DNA from: JBBDWK01 sp040902885
GTDB taxonomy: Bacteria; Acidobacteriota; Terriglobia; Bryobacterales; Bryobacteraceae
DNA: 64,000 nucleotides
Assembly: GCA_040902885.1 (NCBI GenBank)
Contig: JBBDWK010000002.1
Location: 1 to 64,000 of the forward strand
Reading direction: 5' to 3'
Shown here: positions 9,412 through 16,759 of the stretch, piece by piece
Numbering within the stretch: the stretch's first letter is position 1
Layout of the letters: every line of letters begins with the position of its first letter
The notes under the pieces: generated by a model
Seen by the model: the letters and a program-made list of their open reading frames with translations, nothing else
Databases searched by the model: none
What the model was told of the DNA's origin: nothing
Translations under genes and position numbers: made by a program

Positions 9412-10268
9412 CGCAGCTTGCCTTCCACGAATGGCACTTCCAGGACCTTCTCGTGTTGAATCGGGCCGTGCCCGAAGTATCCGTCCTCTCCGAACAGTTC
9501 TCCGTGGTCGGCCGTGATCGTGATGTAGGTGTTCTTGGGCGCCAGATCGAAGAGCTCTTCCACTACGCGGTCCAGATACTTCACAGCGTCAATCTGCCGC
9601 TGCCGCAAAGTCTCGAGCTGCCGCTTGTTGAAGAACTTGTCCTTCGACTTTGCCGCCAGCTTGCCGCCCACCACGTGCTCATCCAGGTGCTTGAACACTC
9701 CGTGTACTCCGCTGATGCGCGGCCATTCTTCGGGAGGCTCGTTGGGCAGAGCGTATGGATAATGCGTTTCGCCCACATTCAACAAATAGAACGAAGGCTG
9801 CTCCTCCGAAAATATCATCTCGCCCAGCATCGCCCGCATATCGTTGTGATCCGGCATCAGCTTGTAGGTGTCGAAGCCGTTGTTCAGAATCGTGCGGGGA
9901 TTCAACACCGGCAGCGAAACCATGGCGTTGGTTCGATAGCCCAGGGTTTCCTTCAGAAACGCGGGGAGGTAAAGCTTGGGCACCAGCGAACGGAATTCGA
10001 AGCCGTTCGACCCCAGCCGCTCATTGAACTTGAGAAAATCGTGCTTGTAGTATTCCGAAGCGTAGACGTGTTTGGGGCTACTATGAGGAAGCAGACCAAT
10101 GAGGAGATTATAGTGCGAAGGCGACGTCCATGAAGCGTACGACCATCGCCGCTCCACCTTGCCCAGCTTCCTGATTGTGCGCGGACGGGCGGTAACAAAA
10201 GAGTCATAGCGGCAACTGTCAAAGACAATAAGAATGTAGTTGTTCCGCGGCGGCTTTGTTCTGCCCAT
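9408..10268 (-). CDS. Sulfatase-like hydrolase with Thr/Ser in place of the formylglycine Cys
   Basis: A 286-aa cytosolic or loosely exported member of the sulfatase/alkaline phosphatase superfamily, without an obvious signal peptide. It opens with ILIVFDSCRYDSF (metal Asp). The nucleophile loop reads SWTSPSHYNLLIGLLPH, so the usual C/S-x-P-x-R sulfatase signature is T-S-P-S-H, as in phosphoethanolamine-transferase-like and phosphonate-hydrolase-like members. ITADHGELFGEDGYFGHGP supplies the second metal block. The start at 10268 is chosen because longer reading of the frame runs antisense through the neighbouring sulfatase gene. A TACAAT box sits 5 bases upstream. First gene of the minus-strand operon; its stop overlaps the next start by ATGA. 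Confidence 0.8.
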   Translation of the reverse strand: MGRTKPPRNNYILIVFDSCRYDSFVTARPRTIRKLGKVERRWSYASWTSPSHYNLLIGLLPHSSPKHVYASEYYKHDFLKFNERLGSNGFEFRSLVPKLYLPAFLKETLGYRTNAMVSLPVLNPRTILNNGFDTYKLMPDHNDMRAMLGEMIFSEEQPSFYLLNVGETHYPYALPNEPPEEWPRISGVHGVFKHLDEHVVGGKLAAKSKDKFFNKRQLETLRQRQIDAVKYLDRVVEELFDLAPKNTYITITADHGELFGEDGYFGHGPIQHEKVLEVPFVEGKLR

Positions 10269-10273
10269 ATCCC

Positions 10274-10279
10274 ATTGTA
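10274..10279 (-). promoter_or_regulatory. Candidate -10 box very close to the start codon (possible leaderless start)
   Basis: TACAAT on the minus strand, 5 bases before the ATG at 10268. No clear -35 and no Shine-Dalgarno sequence are seen. The same arrangement recurs before other genes in the window (for example 24033 and 39970). Confidence 0.35.
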
Positions 10280-10325
10280 GTGCGGACGTGGTAAAAAGAT
10301 GAACAGACGTTAATTTTATCCAGGA

Positions 10326-11777
10326 ATGACGATCGGCAGAAGAGAACTCGGATCTCTGATCATGGCTTCCCTCTGGAACCTCAAGCGGGCTTCGGCCGAA
10401 CAGTCGGAGGCAGCGCCCCGGAAGCGGCCTCCCAACATTGTCATTCTCCTTTGCGACGATCTGGGTTACGGCGACGTCGGCTGCTATGGCAACCAGGTGA
10501 TTCGCACTCCTCGCATCGACGGCATGGCCGCGGAAGGGGTGCGGCTCACCGAGTTCTATGCAACGCCCACCTGCACTCCCACGCGCGCATCGCTGTTGAC
10601 GGGAAGGTATCCTCTGCGTTCGGGGCTTACCCGGGTGCTGATTCCGCGAGAGCACTTCGGCATTCCGGATTCGGAGATCACGCTCGGCGATGCTTTGAAA
10701 CAGCGCGGCTACCGCACCGCATGCATCGGCAAGTGGCACCTCGGCGACCGTCCGCCCTATCGCCCCAACCGTCACGGCTTCGACTCCTTCTATGGGCTGC
10801 TTTATAGCAACGATATGACGCTGCCCCTGGTGAACTGGCCCCCCATCAAGCTGTTTCGCAACGAAGAGATCGTTGAGTCTCCGGCGGTGCAGAGCACTCT
10901 CACGCAGCGGTTCACTGGAGAGGCTGTACGGTTTATCGAGGCCAACAAAGACAATCCGTTCTTTCTCTACGTGCCCTACACGACACCTCATCTGCCCTGG
11001 TCGGCCTCCGCCGATTTCGCCGGCAAGTCGAGGTACGGCGCGTACGGGGATGCGGTGGAAGAGGTTGACTGGAGCGTGGGCAAGATTCTTAAGACGCTCA
11101 ACCGGCAGGGACTCGAAGAAGACACGGTAGTGGTCTTTTTGAGCGATAACGGCCCGGAACTGATTACGCCGAAACCGGGCGGAAGTGCAGGGGGACTGCG
11201 AGGCGGAAAGGGATCCACGTGGGAGGGCGGAGTTCGTGTGCCTTGTATCGTCCGCTGGCCAAATCGTTTGCCTGCCGGAGAGGCGCGGCCCGGAATCTCC
11301 TGCACTATGGATCTCTTCGCGACCTTCGCCGAACTCGCCGGAGTGCAACTGCCGCCGGATCACGTGGTGGATGGGCGGAATCTTCTTTCGTTTCTGGAAG
11401 GCAAGTCTTCCTCGCCCCGCTCCGCGCACTGCTTCCACAGGGGCCGGAAGATTTTCGGGGTGCGGTCCGCTGAATGGAAGCTGCACTTTTTCAAAACGGA
11501 GATGGGCATGTTGGGCCGGTGGAAGGATCCGATCGCATGCAAGCCTCCCGAACTTTACAATCTGGAGAAGGACCCCGGCGAGACGCGGGACTTGTCGGGA
11601 GATTATCCGGAGGTGGTTGCCCAATTGACCCGGCTCGCTCGCGATTTCGAGGCGTCCATCGTTCCCGGTACGCTGCCGCAATCGCACTGGCGCTCTCTGC
11701 TCCCAAACACCCGCGGGAAAACCACGAAACAGGATTCAGCCGGAACCCCGTTAGGCCGCCGGCCATCGAAAGAGTAG
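10326..11777 (+). CDS. Arylsulfatase-type sulfatase (Cys type)
   Basis: A 483-aa sulfatase. The N-terminus has twin Arg and a hydrophobic stretch (GRRELGSLIMASLWNL, then RASA), consistent with Tat-type export. NIVILLCDDLGYGDVGCYGN is the classical first metal block. TPTCTPTRASLLTGRYP holds the full C-x-P-x-R signature, so the Cys (about residue 87) is expected to become formylglycine by a sulfatase-modifying enzyme encoded elsewhere. GKWHLGDRPPY and VVFLSDNGPEL give further active-site residues. It probably removes sulfate esters from glycans or other organics in the periplasm. It is divergent from the sulfatase-like gene at 10268 with only 57 bases between, and is followed 2 bases later by another sulfatase-like gene. 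Confidence 0.92.
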   Translation: MTIGRRELGSLIMASLWNLKRASAEQSEAAPRKRPPNIVILLCDDLGYGDVGCYGNQVIRTPRIDGMAAEGVRLTEFYATPTCTPTRASLLTGRYPLRSGLTRVLIPREHFGIPDSEITLGDALKQRGYRTACIGKWHLGDRPPYRPNRHGFDSFYGLLYSNDMTLPLVNWPPIKLFRNEEIVESPAVQSTLTQRFTGEAVRFIEANKDNPFFLYVPYTTPHLPWSASADFAGKSRYGAYGDAVEEVDWSVGKILKTLNRQGLEEDTVVVFLSDNGPELITPKPGGSAGGLRGGKGSTWEGGVRVPCIVRWPNRLPAGEARPGISCTMDLFATFAELAGVQLPPDHVVDGRNLLSFLEGKSSSPRSAHCFHRGRKIFGVRSAEWKLHFFKTEMGMLGRWKDPIACKPPELYNLEKDPGETRDLSGDYPEVVAQLTRLARDFEASIVPGTLPQSHWRSLLPNTRGKTTKQDSAGTPLGRRPSKE

Positions 11778-11779
11778 TT

Positions 11780-13186
11780 ATGCCAAAATCGAAAAACGTC
11801 GATCTTCGTGGAACGCTTTTCGCACTTTTAGCTTGCGCGCTTCCGCTGGCGGCTGGGCAGAACCGGCCATCCTCCCCTCCCAATGTCCTCCTTATTACGG
11901 TTGATACGCTGCGGGCGGACAATCTCTCCTGCTACGGGTATCCGTGGAAGACCTCTCCCAATATCGACAAGCTTGCCCGAGAAGGGACCCTCTTCGAGCA
12001 GGCCTATTCGGTGATCCCCCTGACCGGCCCGGCGCATCTTTCGCTGTTCACGAGCCGCTATCCGCAGGAACATGGAGCCCGCCGGAACGGGCTGGCAGTG
12101 GCGGACGACCGGACCGTTGTCGCGCTTCCGCAGGTCCTGCGCGCCAACGGCTATCAGAACGCCGGTTTCATCAGTGGATGGCCGCTCAACGGCCGGCTTA
12201 CCAAGATCGACGACTGGTTCGACCACTACGACGAAAACCTCACGCGCACTTATCAGATGTTCAACTCCAGCCGCTGGGCCGAGGACGTGACGCCGCCAGC
12301 CATCAACTGGCTGAAGGAGAATGCCGGCAGCGGGAAGCCGTTCTTCCTCTGGATCCATTATTTCGATCCTCACTCCCCATATGAGTTCCGGGAGGAATTT
12401 GCCGATCTGGAGCGGAATGCGTCGGCGGCTCCCGTTCCCGTGGCCGATGACGACACCCGCGAGCGGATTCGAAACTACGATACCGAGATCGCCTACATGG
12501 ATTCGCACATCGGGAAGCTGCTGAATGTTGTGGACGACCTCGGGCTGAAGGACTCGACGCTCGTGGCGCTGACGGCCGACCACGGAGAAAGCCTCGGCGA
12601 GCACGATTACGTCGGTCATGGGCGGCATCTGTATGAGAACATCGTCCGCATTCCGCTGATCGTCCGTCTTCCCGGAAAGGTAGCAGCCGGTAAGAAGATT
12701 GCCACGCCCGTGTCGATCGTCGATATCGCTCCAACCGTCCTGGATCTGACCGTTGGGGAGACGTTGAAGGAGAAGAAGGTTTATCTTCCGTTTGTTGGAC
12801 GAACGCTCGCTCCGGCCATGACGAAAGGGGAGAAGCTCTCGGCGCGCCGGATCTACTATGTGACGTTTCCGGGCAAAAAAGGGGTGGCGCCCAAGTGGCT
12901 TTCGTGGCTGTGGGTCACTGACGAAGCTCTGCCGTCGCGGTTCGGGTACATGGACGGGGCCGCCAAATTCGTCTGGGCGCCGGAGGAGGAAAAACTGGCG
13001 ATGTACGACGTGAGCCGCGATCCGCACGAACTGCGGCCGCGCTCGGTCCAGGCGCCAAACCCCCAATACAAAGCCGAAACGAAACGGTTGCGAACGTGGT
13101 TTGCGCGGACCGAGTCGCGCGCGAGCGAAGAGAACCTTTCCGCGCGCGACATCGAGGTTCTCAAGAGCCTCGGATACGTCCAGTAA
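11780..13186 (+). CDS. Secreted sulfatase-like hydrolase, no formylglycine Cys
   Basis: A 468-aa exported protein (signal peptide about residues 1-26, ending LPLAAGQ). It has NVLLITVDTLRADNLSCYGY as first metal block and PLTGPAHLSLFTSRYP at the nucleophile position, so the C-x-P-x-R motif is replaced by T-G-P-A-H and Thr is the likely nucleophile. ALTADHGESLGEHDYVGHG completes the metal site. It ends in LKSLGYVQ, a tail common in acidobacterial sulfatase-like proteins. I chose the ATG at 11780 because the signal peptide begins there; upstream reading overlaps the previous sulfatase gene. Two bases separate it from that stop, so the two are co-transcribed. The bond it cleaves may be a phospho- rather than a sulfo-ester. 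Confidence 0.88.
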   Translation: MPKSKNVDLRGTLFALLACALPLAAGQNRPSSPPNVLLITVDTLRADNLSCYGYPWKTSPNIDKLAREGTLFEQAYSVIPLTGPAHLSLFTSRYPQEHGARRNGLAVADDRTVVALPQVLRANGYQNAGFISGWPLNGRLTKIDDWFDHYDENLTRTYQMFNSSRWAEDVTPPAINWLKENAGSGKPFFLWIHYFDPHSPYEFREEFADLERNASAAPVPVADDDTRERIRNYDTEIAYMDSHIGKLLNVVDDLGLKDSTLVALTADHGESLGEHDYVGHGRHLYENIVRIPLIVRLPGKVAAGKKIATPVSIVDIAPTVLDLTVGETLKEKKVYLPFVGRTLAPAMTKGEKLSARRIYYVTFPGKKGVAPKWLSWLWVTDEALPSRFGYMDGAAKFVWAPEEEKLAMYDVSRDPHELRPRSVQAPNPQYKAETKRLRTWFARTESRASEENLSARDIEVLKSLGYVQ

Positions 13187-13203
13187 CCCCCGCCCGTGCA
13201 GAG

Positions 13204-13593
13204 ATGAACCGCCTTTTCGTTTACGGCAGTCTGCGGAGCGAAACAGGAACGGAACCTGCCCGATATCTTGCGCGCCGGGCCAAGCGGATCGGGCCGGCGA
13301 AGGTGCAGGGGCGATTGTATTCGCTGGGATCTTACCCGGCCATGGCCCTATCCACAAAGCCGCACGAGTGGGTGCAGGGCGAGTTATACCGGTTGCCCAA
13401 CCCAAAGGAGATACTCTGCGCGCTCGACCAGTACGAAGGCTGCGGCAAGGGCGAACCAGCCGGCGAGTTTGAGCGAGTAGCCGTCACCGCGGTGGTTGGC
13501 GAGACGCGATTTTCGTGCTGGGCTTACGTCTGCCGCTTCCGCCCGCCGGAAGATACGCGCATCTCTTCCGGCGACTATGTGAAGAGCCAGTGA
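13204..13593 (+). CDS. Gamma-glutamylcyclotransferase-like (AIG2/GGCT fold) protein
   Basis: A 129-aa cytosolic protein. It begins NRLFVYGSLRSE, the YGSL glycine loop that defines the GGCT/AIG2 family, and has LDQYEGCGKGEP, where the Glu of D-x-YEG is the usual catalytic acid. The length fits the family (110-150 aa). Family members cyclise gamma-glutamyl amino acids or gamma-glutamylamines to 5-oxoproline; which substrate is used here cannot be read from sequence. The start at 13204 sits immediately before the YGSL strand. Its stop overlaps the GTG start of the downstream TPR gene (GTGA, 13590-13593), so the two are translationally coupled. Confidence 0.8.
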   Translation: MNRLFVYGSLRSETGTEPARYLARRAKRIGPAKVQGRLYSLGSYPAMALSTKPHEWVQGELYRLPNPKEILCALDQYEGCGKGEPAGEFERVAVTAVVGETRFSCWAYVCRFRPPEDTRISSGDYVKSQ

Positions 13594-14492
13594 TCGAGCT
13601 TCTCTTCCTCGCGGCCAGTCTCTTCGAGATCCGAGGCCAGGTGTTTCCCGAAGCCCGTGCCGCCGTTTCGCTCCATGGAGCGACCACGCCCTTTTCCGAT
13701 TCCACGCTCAGCGACGGCAGGGGACGTTTCCGCTTTCGCAAACTGTCCGCCGGCAGCTACACGCTTGTGGTCTACGTTCCAGGCAGCGGCGAAGGGAGGC
13801 AGACCGTGGCAGTCGGGCCGGGCACCGCGGACAAGCGCGGCCGCGTCGAGGCGAGCATTCGCGTGAGTAGCGAGGTCCACGGGCGCGGCACGGTTTCCGT
13901 GCGGCAACTCGCAGTCGCGGACCGCGCACGAGGGGAATACGAGAACGCGCGGAAGAAGCTCTCGCGGCGCGACGTCACAGGAGCCGTTGAGCATCTCGAG
14001 AGAGCGGTGGAAATTTCGCCGCAGTTCGCGGAGGCGTGGAACTACCTGGGAACCATCGCCTACCAGAGCGGCGACTACGCGCGCGCGGAAGGCCTGTTCC
14101 GCAAGGCCCTCGACCAGGATGCGGAGGCTTTCGAGCCGCTCGTGAATCTTGGCGGCGCCCTCCTGTCGCAGGGCAAGTTTGAGGAGGCCATGCGATACAA
14201 CCAGTACGCTTCGCTCGCCCGGCCGAACGACGCCCTTGCCAACTCACAGCTCGGAATGAATCACTTTTATCTCGGCCGGCTTGGGCCCGGACAGAAGCAT
14301 CTGGAGATTGCGAAAAAGATCGATCCGGCGCACTTCTCGCATCCCCAACTCATACTCGCCGAGATTCACCTAAAACGGAAAGATACGCGCGCCGCCATTG
14401 CCGAGATGGAGCACTTTTTAAAGCACCACCCCGACGCGCCCAATGCGGCGAAGGTCCGCGAGGAGATGGAGCGGTTAAAGAGACGCGAGTAA
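13590..14492 (+). CDS. Exported carboxypeptidase-regulatory/TPR protein
   Basis: A 300-aa protein beginning at GTG 13590, which overlaps the preceding TGA; an upstream in-frame start would lie inside the GGCT gene. A short hydrophobic leader (IELLFLAASLF) is followed by a CarboxypepD_reg-like sandwich (about residues 12-80: RGQVFPEARAAVSLHG ... LSAGSYTLVVYVPG). From about residue 115 to the end there are four or five TPR repeats (AWNYLGTIAYQSGDYARAE, PLVNLGGALLSQGKFEEAM). This order is common in acidobacterial cell-envelope proteins and suggests protein binding in the periplasm. Convergent with the M20 peptidase, overlapping it by 18 bases. Confidence 0.8.
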   Translation: MIELLFLAASLFEIRGQVFPEARAAVSLHGATTPFSDSTLSDGRGRFRFRKLSAGSYTLVVYVPGSGEGRQTVAVGPGTADKRGRVEASIRVSSEVHGRGTVSVRQLAVADRARGEYENARKKLSRRDVTGAVEHLERAVEISPQFAEAWNYLGTIAYQSGDYARAEGLFRKALDQDAEAFEPLVNLGGALLSQGKFEEAMRYNQYASLARPNDALANSQLGMNHFYLGRLGPGQKHLEIAKKIDPAHFSHPQLILAEIHLKRKDTRAAIAEMEHFLKHHPDAPNAAKVREEMERLKRRE

Positions 14493-15614
14493 CCCCGCAA
14501 GCAGAGCGGTCCGGTCGGCGATCCGCTCGACAAGAATACTTTCGTTAACGGCGTGCGCGCCCTCGCCGACTCCGCCCAGCCCGTCCAGGGTCGGAACACC
14601 GAGCGCTGCCGTGAAGTTCCCGTCCGAGCCTCCCCCGGTCGCCGATTCTTCCAGTTCCACGCCAATCTCGCGAGCCACCCGCCGCGCCGTCCGGTAAAGC
14701 TTCACAACGCCGGCGGAGCGCTCCATCGGGGGCCGGTTGAGGCCGCCCGATACCTCGATACGGCAGCGCTTATCGACTGGCCGGAGGGCGTGAAACTTGC
14801 GGTCGATCGCGGTGAAGTCGCGCAGCCGCGGAATCCGGAAATCGACCTGCGCCTGAGCTTCCGCCGCAATCACATTGGAGCGCGTGCCTCCCGATATCAC
14901 GCCTGGATTCACGGTAATGCCACGCTCCAGCTGGGTAAAGCCGGCGATGCGCTCAATCTGCCGCGCCAGCTCGACCACCGCGCTCGCGCCCGCGGCAAAG
15001 TCCACGCCCGCGTGGGAAGCCCGACCGTGCACCGTCACCGCGTATCCGCCCACGCCCTTGCGCGCGGTCTTGAGCTTGCCTTCGAGTCCCGTGCCCGGCT
15101 CCAGAACCAGCACGGCCTTGCTTGCGAGCGCGGCCTTCTCCGTCGCTGCACGAGAGGAGTCGCTGCCAATCTCTTCGTCGGAATTGAGCTGTAGCATGAC
15201 TTGGCTGGGGACTGGGATATCCAGCTCCCGCAGCGCCTGCACGGCGAACAGAAAGAAAGCGATTCCGGACTTCATGTCGAGCACCCCCGGCCCCCATAGC
15301 CGCCCTTCGGCGTGACGGAACGGCATCCTGGCGAGAGTGCCCATCGGCCAGACGGTATCCGAATGTCCCAGCGCGAGGATACGACCGGATTTGCGGCCTC
15401 CGAACATTGTGAATTCGGCTTGCAAGTGCTTGCCGTGCGGCCCGCCGTCGAGGGTACGTACCTGTGCAAAGCCTGAAACCTGCCCGGCCACCAGATCCAC
15501 GAAGCGGTTCACGGCCGCGGGATCGTCGCTGGGAGATTCGCACTCCACCATCCGTCGAATCAGGTCGACGATTTCAGCCTGGCGGCAGCGGACGTAATCG
15601 AGAATTGCTTTCAC
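14475..15614 (-). CDS. M20 family metallopeptidase (glutamate carboxypeptidase/CPG2-like)
   Basis: A 379-aa di-zinc hydrolase. LALGHSDTVWP holds the first His-x-Asp pair, GPGVLDMKSG the bridging Asp, NSDEEIGS the catalytic and ligand Glu pair, VEPGTG-like ELEPGTGLEG the next ligand region, and GVGEGAHAVNE the final His. GRASHAGVDFAAG belongs to the dimerisation lid. This set is that of carboxypeptidase G2-like enzymes that release C-terminal Glu or related acyl amino acids. I prefer GTG at 15614 because TATTAT lies 8 bases upstream at 15623; a TTG eight codons earlier (15638) is possible. No signal peptide. Divergent from the EgtD-like gene. Confidence 0.88.
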   Translation of the reverse strand: MKAILDYVRCRQAEIVDLIRRMVECESPSDDPAAVNRFVDLVAGQVSGFAQVRTLDGGPHGKHLQAEFTMFGGRKSGRILALGHSDTVWPMGTLARMPFRHAEGRLWGPGVLDMKSGIAFFLFAVQALRELDIPVPSQVMLQLNSDEEIGSDSSRAATEKAALASKAVLVLEPGTGLEGKLKTARKGVGGYAVTVHGRASHAGVDFAAGASAVVELARQIERIAGFTQLERGITVNPGVISGGTRSNVIAAEAQAQVDFRIPRLRDFTAIDRKFHALRPVDKRCRIEVSGGLNRPPMERSAGVVKLYRTARRVAREIGVELEESATGGGSDGNFTAALGVPTLDGLGGVGEGAHAVNESILVERIADRTALLAGLLASL

Positions 15615-15622
15615 GATGGTCC

Positions 15623-15628
15623 ATAATA
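15623..15628 (-). promoter_or_regulatory. Candidate -10 box of the M20 peptidase gene
   Basis: TATTAT on the minus strand, 8 bases before GTG 15614, without a recognisable ribosome binding site between them. Confidence 0.3.
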
Positions 15629-15660
15629 ACGATTTCAACGACAGCCAACAGGGGAGCCGT

Positions 15661-15666
15661 TAGAAT
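15661..15666 (+). promoter_or_regulatory. Candidate -10 box of the EgtD-like gene
   Basis: TAGAAT, 9 bases before ATG 15676. There is no Shine-Dalgarno sequence in the gap, so the transcript may have almost no leader. Confidence 0.3.
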
Positions 15667-15675
15667 AAGCAGTAC

Positions 15676-16602
15676 ATGAATGTCGAGATCTTATTGACCG
15701 AGAGCGAGATCGCGGAGGAGTTTGCCGATTCGCTCGAGGCACGCGACTTGCCGGAGAAGTTTTTCTATTGGTCCCCTCTCTCGGCCAAGGCCTGGCAGGC
15801 GTTGGCGCGGAGCCCGCTGTATGCGGGACTCTCGGAGACGTGGCGGCGGCTGGCGTCCCAGACCAAGCTGATGAACGACAGCGACAAGAACCTTTCGCTG
15901 GTCAGCCTGGGAGCCGGCGACGGTACGCGCGACCGCCCGATACTCGACGCCCTGCTCGGCGCCGGCGCCCAGTTGGAATATTTCCCGGTGGATGCGTCGC
16001 AGATCCTGATCGAGGAGGCTTGTGCCCTCGCTGAGGATCTGGAAGTGACTACGCGAGGTCTCAAGGCCGATATCTCCAGTCCCGTCCACCTGGTTCTCGC
16101 CGCCGACGCCGCCCCATCCAACAAGCTCTTCCTGATGGCCGGCAACACGCTCGCGGGATTTGAGCCGCTGGGTGAGATCAAGGCCATCGCCAACGCCATG
16201 CATCCCGGCGACCGGCTGGCGCTCGATATCGAAATCCACAGCGAAGAAGCCGTGAGCAATCACACCGGCAGTCACTTTCGTCGCCTTTCGCTCACCCCGC
16301 TCCTCTCGGTTGGGGTTTCCCCGGAGCAGGGTGACCTGCGGTCGGAGCACAGGCACGACGAGCGCCGTGAAGGACTTCACCTCATCACGCACAAGTTCCG
16401 CGTCGAAGAGGATATCCGGATCAGGGGCACGTCAAAGGAAATCCTGCTGCCGCGCGCTGAGTGGATTCAATTGAACTTTCAGTATCTGTGCTCGCGCGAG
16501 GCGGTGCACTGGCTGCTCGAATCGCACGCCGGGCTCAAAATCGAACGCGAAGTCGCCAGCGAGGACGGCCGCTTCCTGGCGCTGGTTTGCCGCAAGGGAT
16601 GA
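15676..16602 (+). CDS. EgtD-like (histidine-methyltransferase family) SAM methyltransferase with altered substrate pocket
   Basis: A 308-aa cytosolic methyltransferase of the Methyltransf_33 (EgtD) family. The SAM site is visible as SLGAGDGTRDRPIL (about residues 77-90), YFPVDAS (about 101-107) and LFLMAGNTLAGFEP (about 150-163). EgtD trimethylates histidine in ergothioneine synthesis. In the C-terminal region where EgtD has the histidine-binding E-x-S pattern, this protein reads IQLNFQYLCS, so by my alignment the Glu is Asn and the Ser is Gln. No egtB or egtC neighbour is present. I therefore call the fold but not the substrate. Followed by the degenerate hybrid kinase on the same strand. 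Confidence 0.75.
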   Translation: MNVEILLTESEIAEEFADSLEARDLPEKFFYWSPLSAKAWQALARSPLYAGLSETWRRLASQTKLMNDSDKNLSLVSLGAGDGTRDRPILDALLGAGAQLEYFPVDASQILIEEACALAEDLEVTTRGLKADISSPVHLVLAADAAPSNKLFLMAGNTLAGFEPLGEIKAIANAMHPGDRLALDIEIHSEEAVSNHTGSHFRRLSLTPLLSVGVSPEQGDLRSEHRHDERREGLHLITHKFRVEEDIRIRGTSKEILLPRAEWIQLNFQYLCSREAVHWLLESHAGLKIEREVASEDGRFLALVCRKG

Positions 16603-16682
16603 GGGCGCTCGGCGCGAACGGCGATGTCTTGTAACATACCAGTAACGCCTAAAAACTCTTTTCAAGCTCATTCTGGCGGACC

Positions 16683-16688
16683 TACTAT
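16683..16688 (+). promoter_or_regulatory. Candidate -10 box upstream of the hybrid kinase gene
   Basis: TACTAT at 16683-16688 with a weak TTTCAA -35 match 17 bases upstream (16660-16665). It lies about 25 bases before a REP-like copy, in the 130-base gap after the EgtD-like gene. Confidence 0.3.
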
Positions 16689-16712
16689 AGGAACCAAGCA
16701 CCCAATTTGTCT

Positions 16713-16745
16713 GACCGCTTCCCTCACGGTTGCGGTTCGGTGCTG
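16713..16745 (+). repeat. REP-like element copy with 3' extension
   Basis: Reads GACCGCTTCCCTCACGGTTG then CGGTTCGGTGCTG. The first part matches the REP-like consensus (one inserted T). The last 15 bases, TGCGGTTCGGTGCTG (16731-16745), recur exactly on the opposite strand at 46467-46481 beside two further copies. The copy overlaps the possible 5' end of the hybrid kinase coding region. Confidence 0.6.
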
Positions 16746-16759
16746 AGAACGCAGGAGCA

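Noticed and set aside
10268..11687. A 759-residue minus-strand frame extending the sulfatase-like gene over the neighbouring plus-strand sulfatase
   Set aside because: The extra part is the antisense shadow of a convincing sulfatase; the conserved domain begins at 10268.
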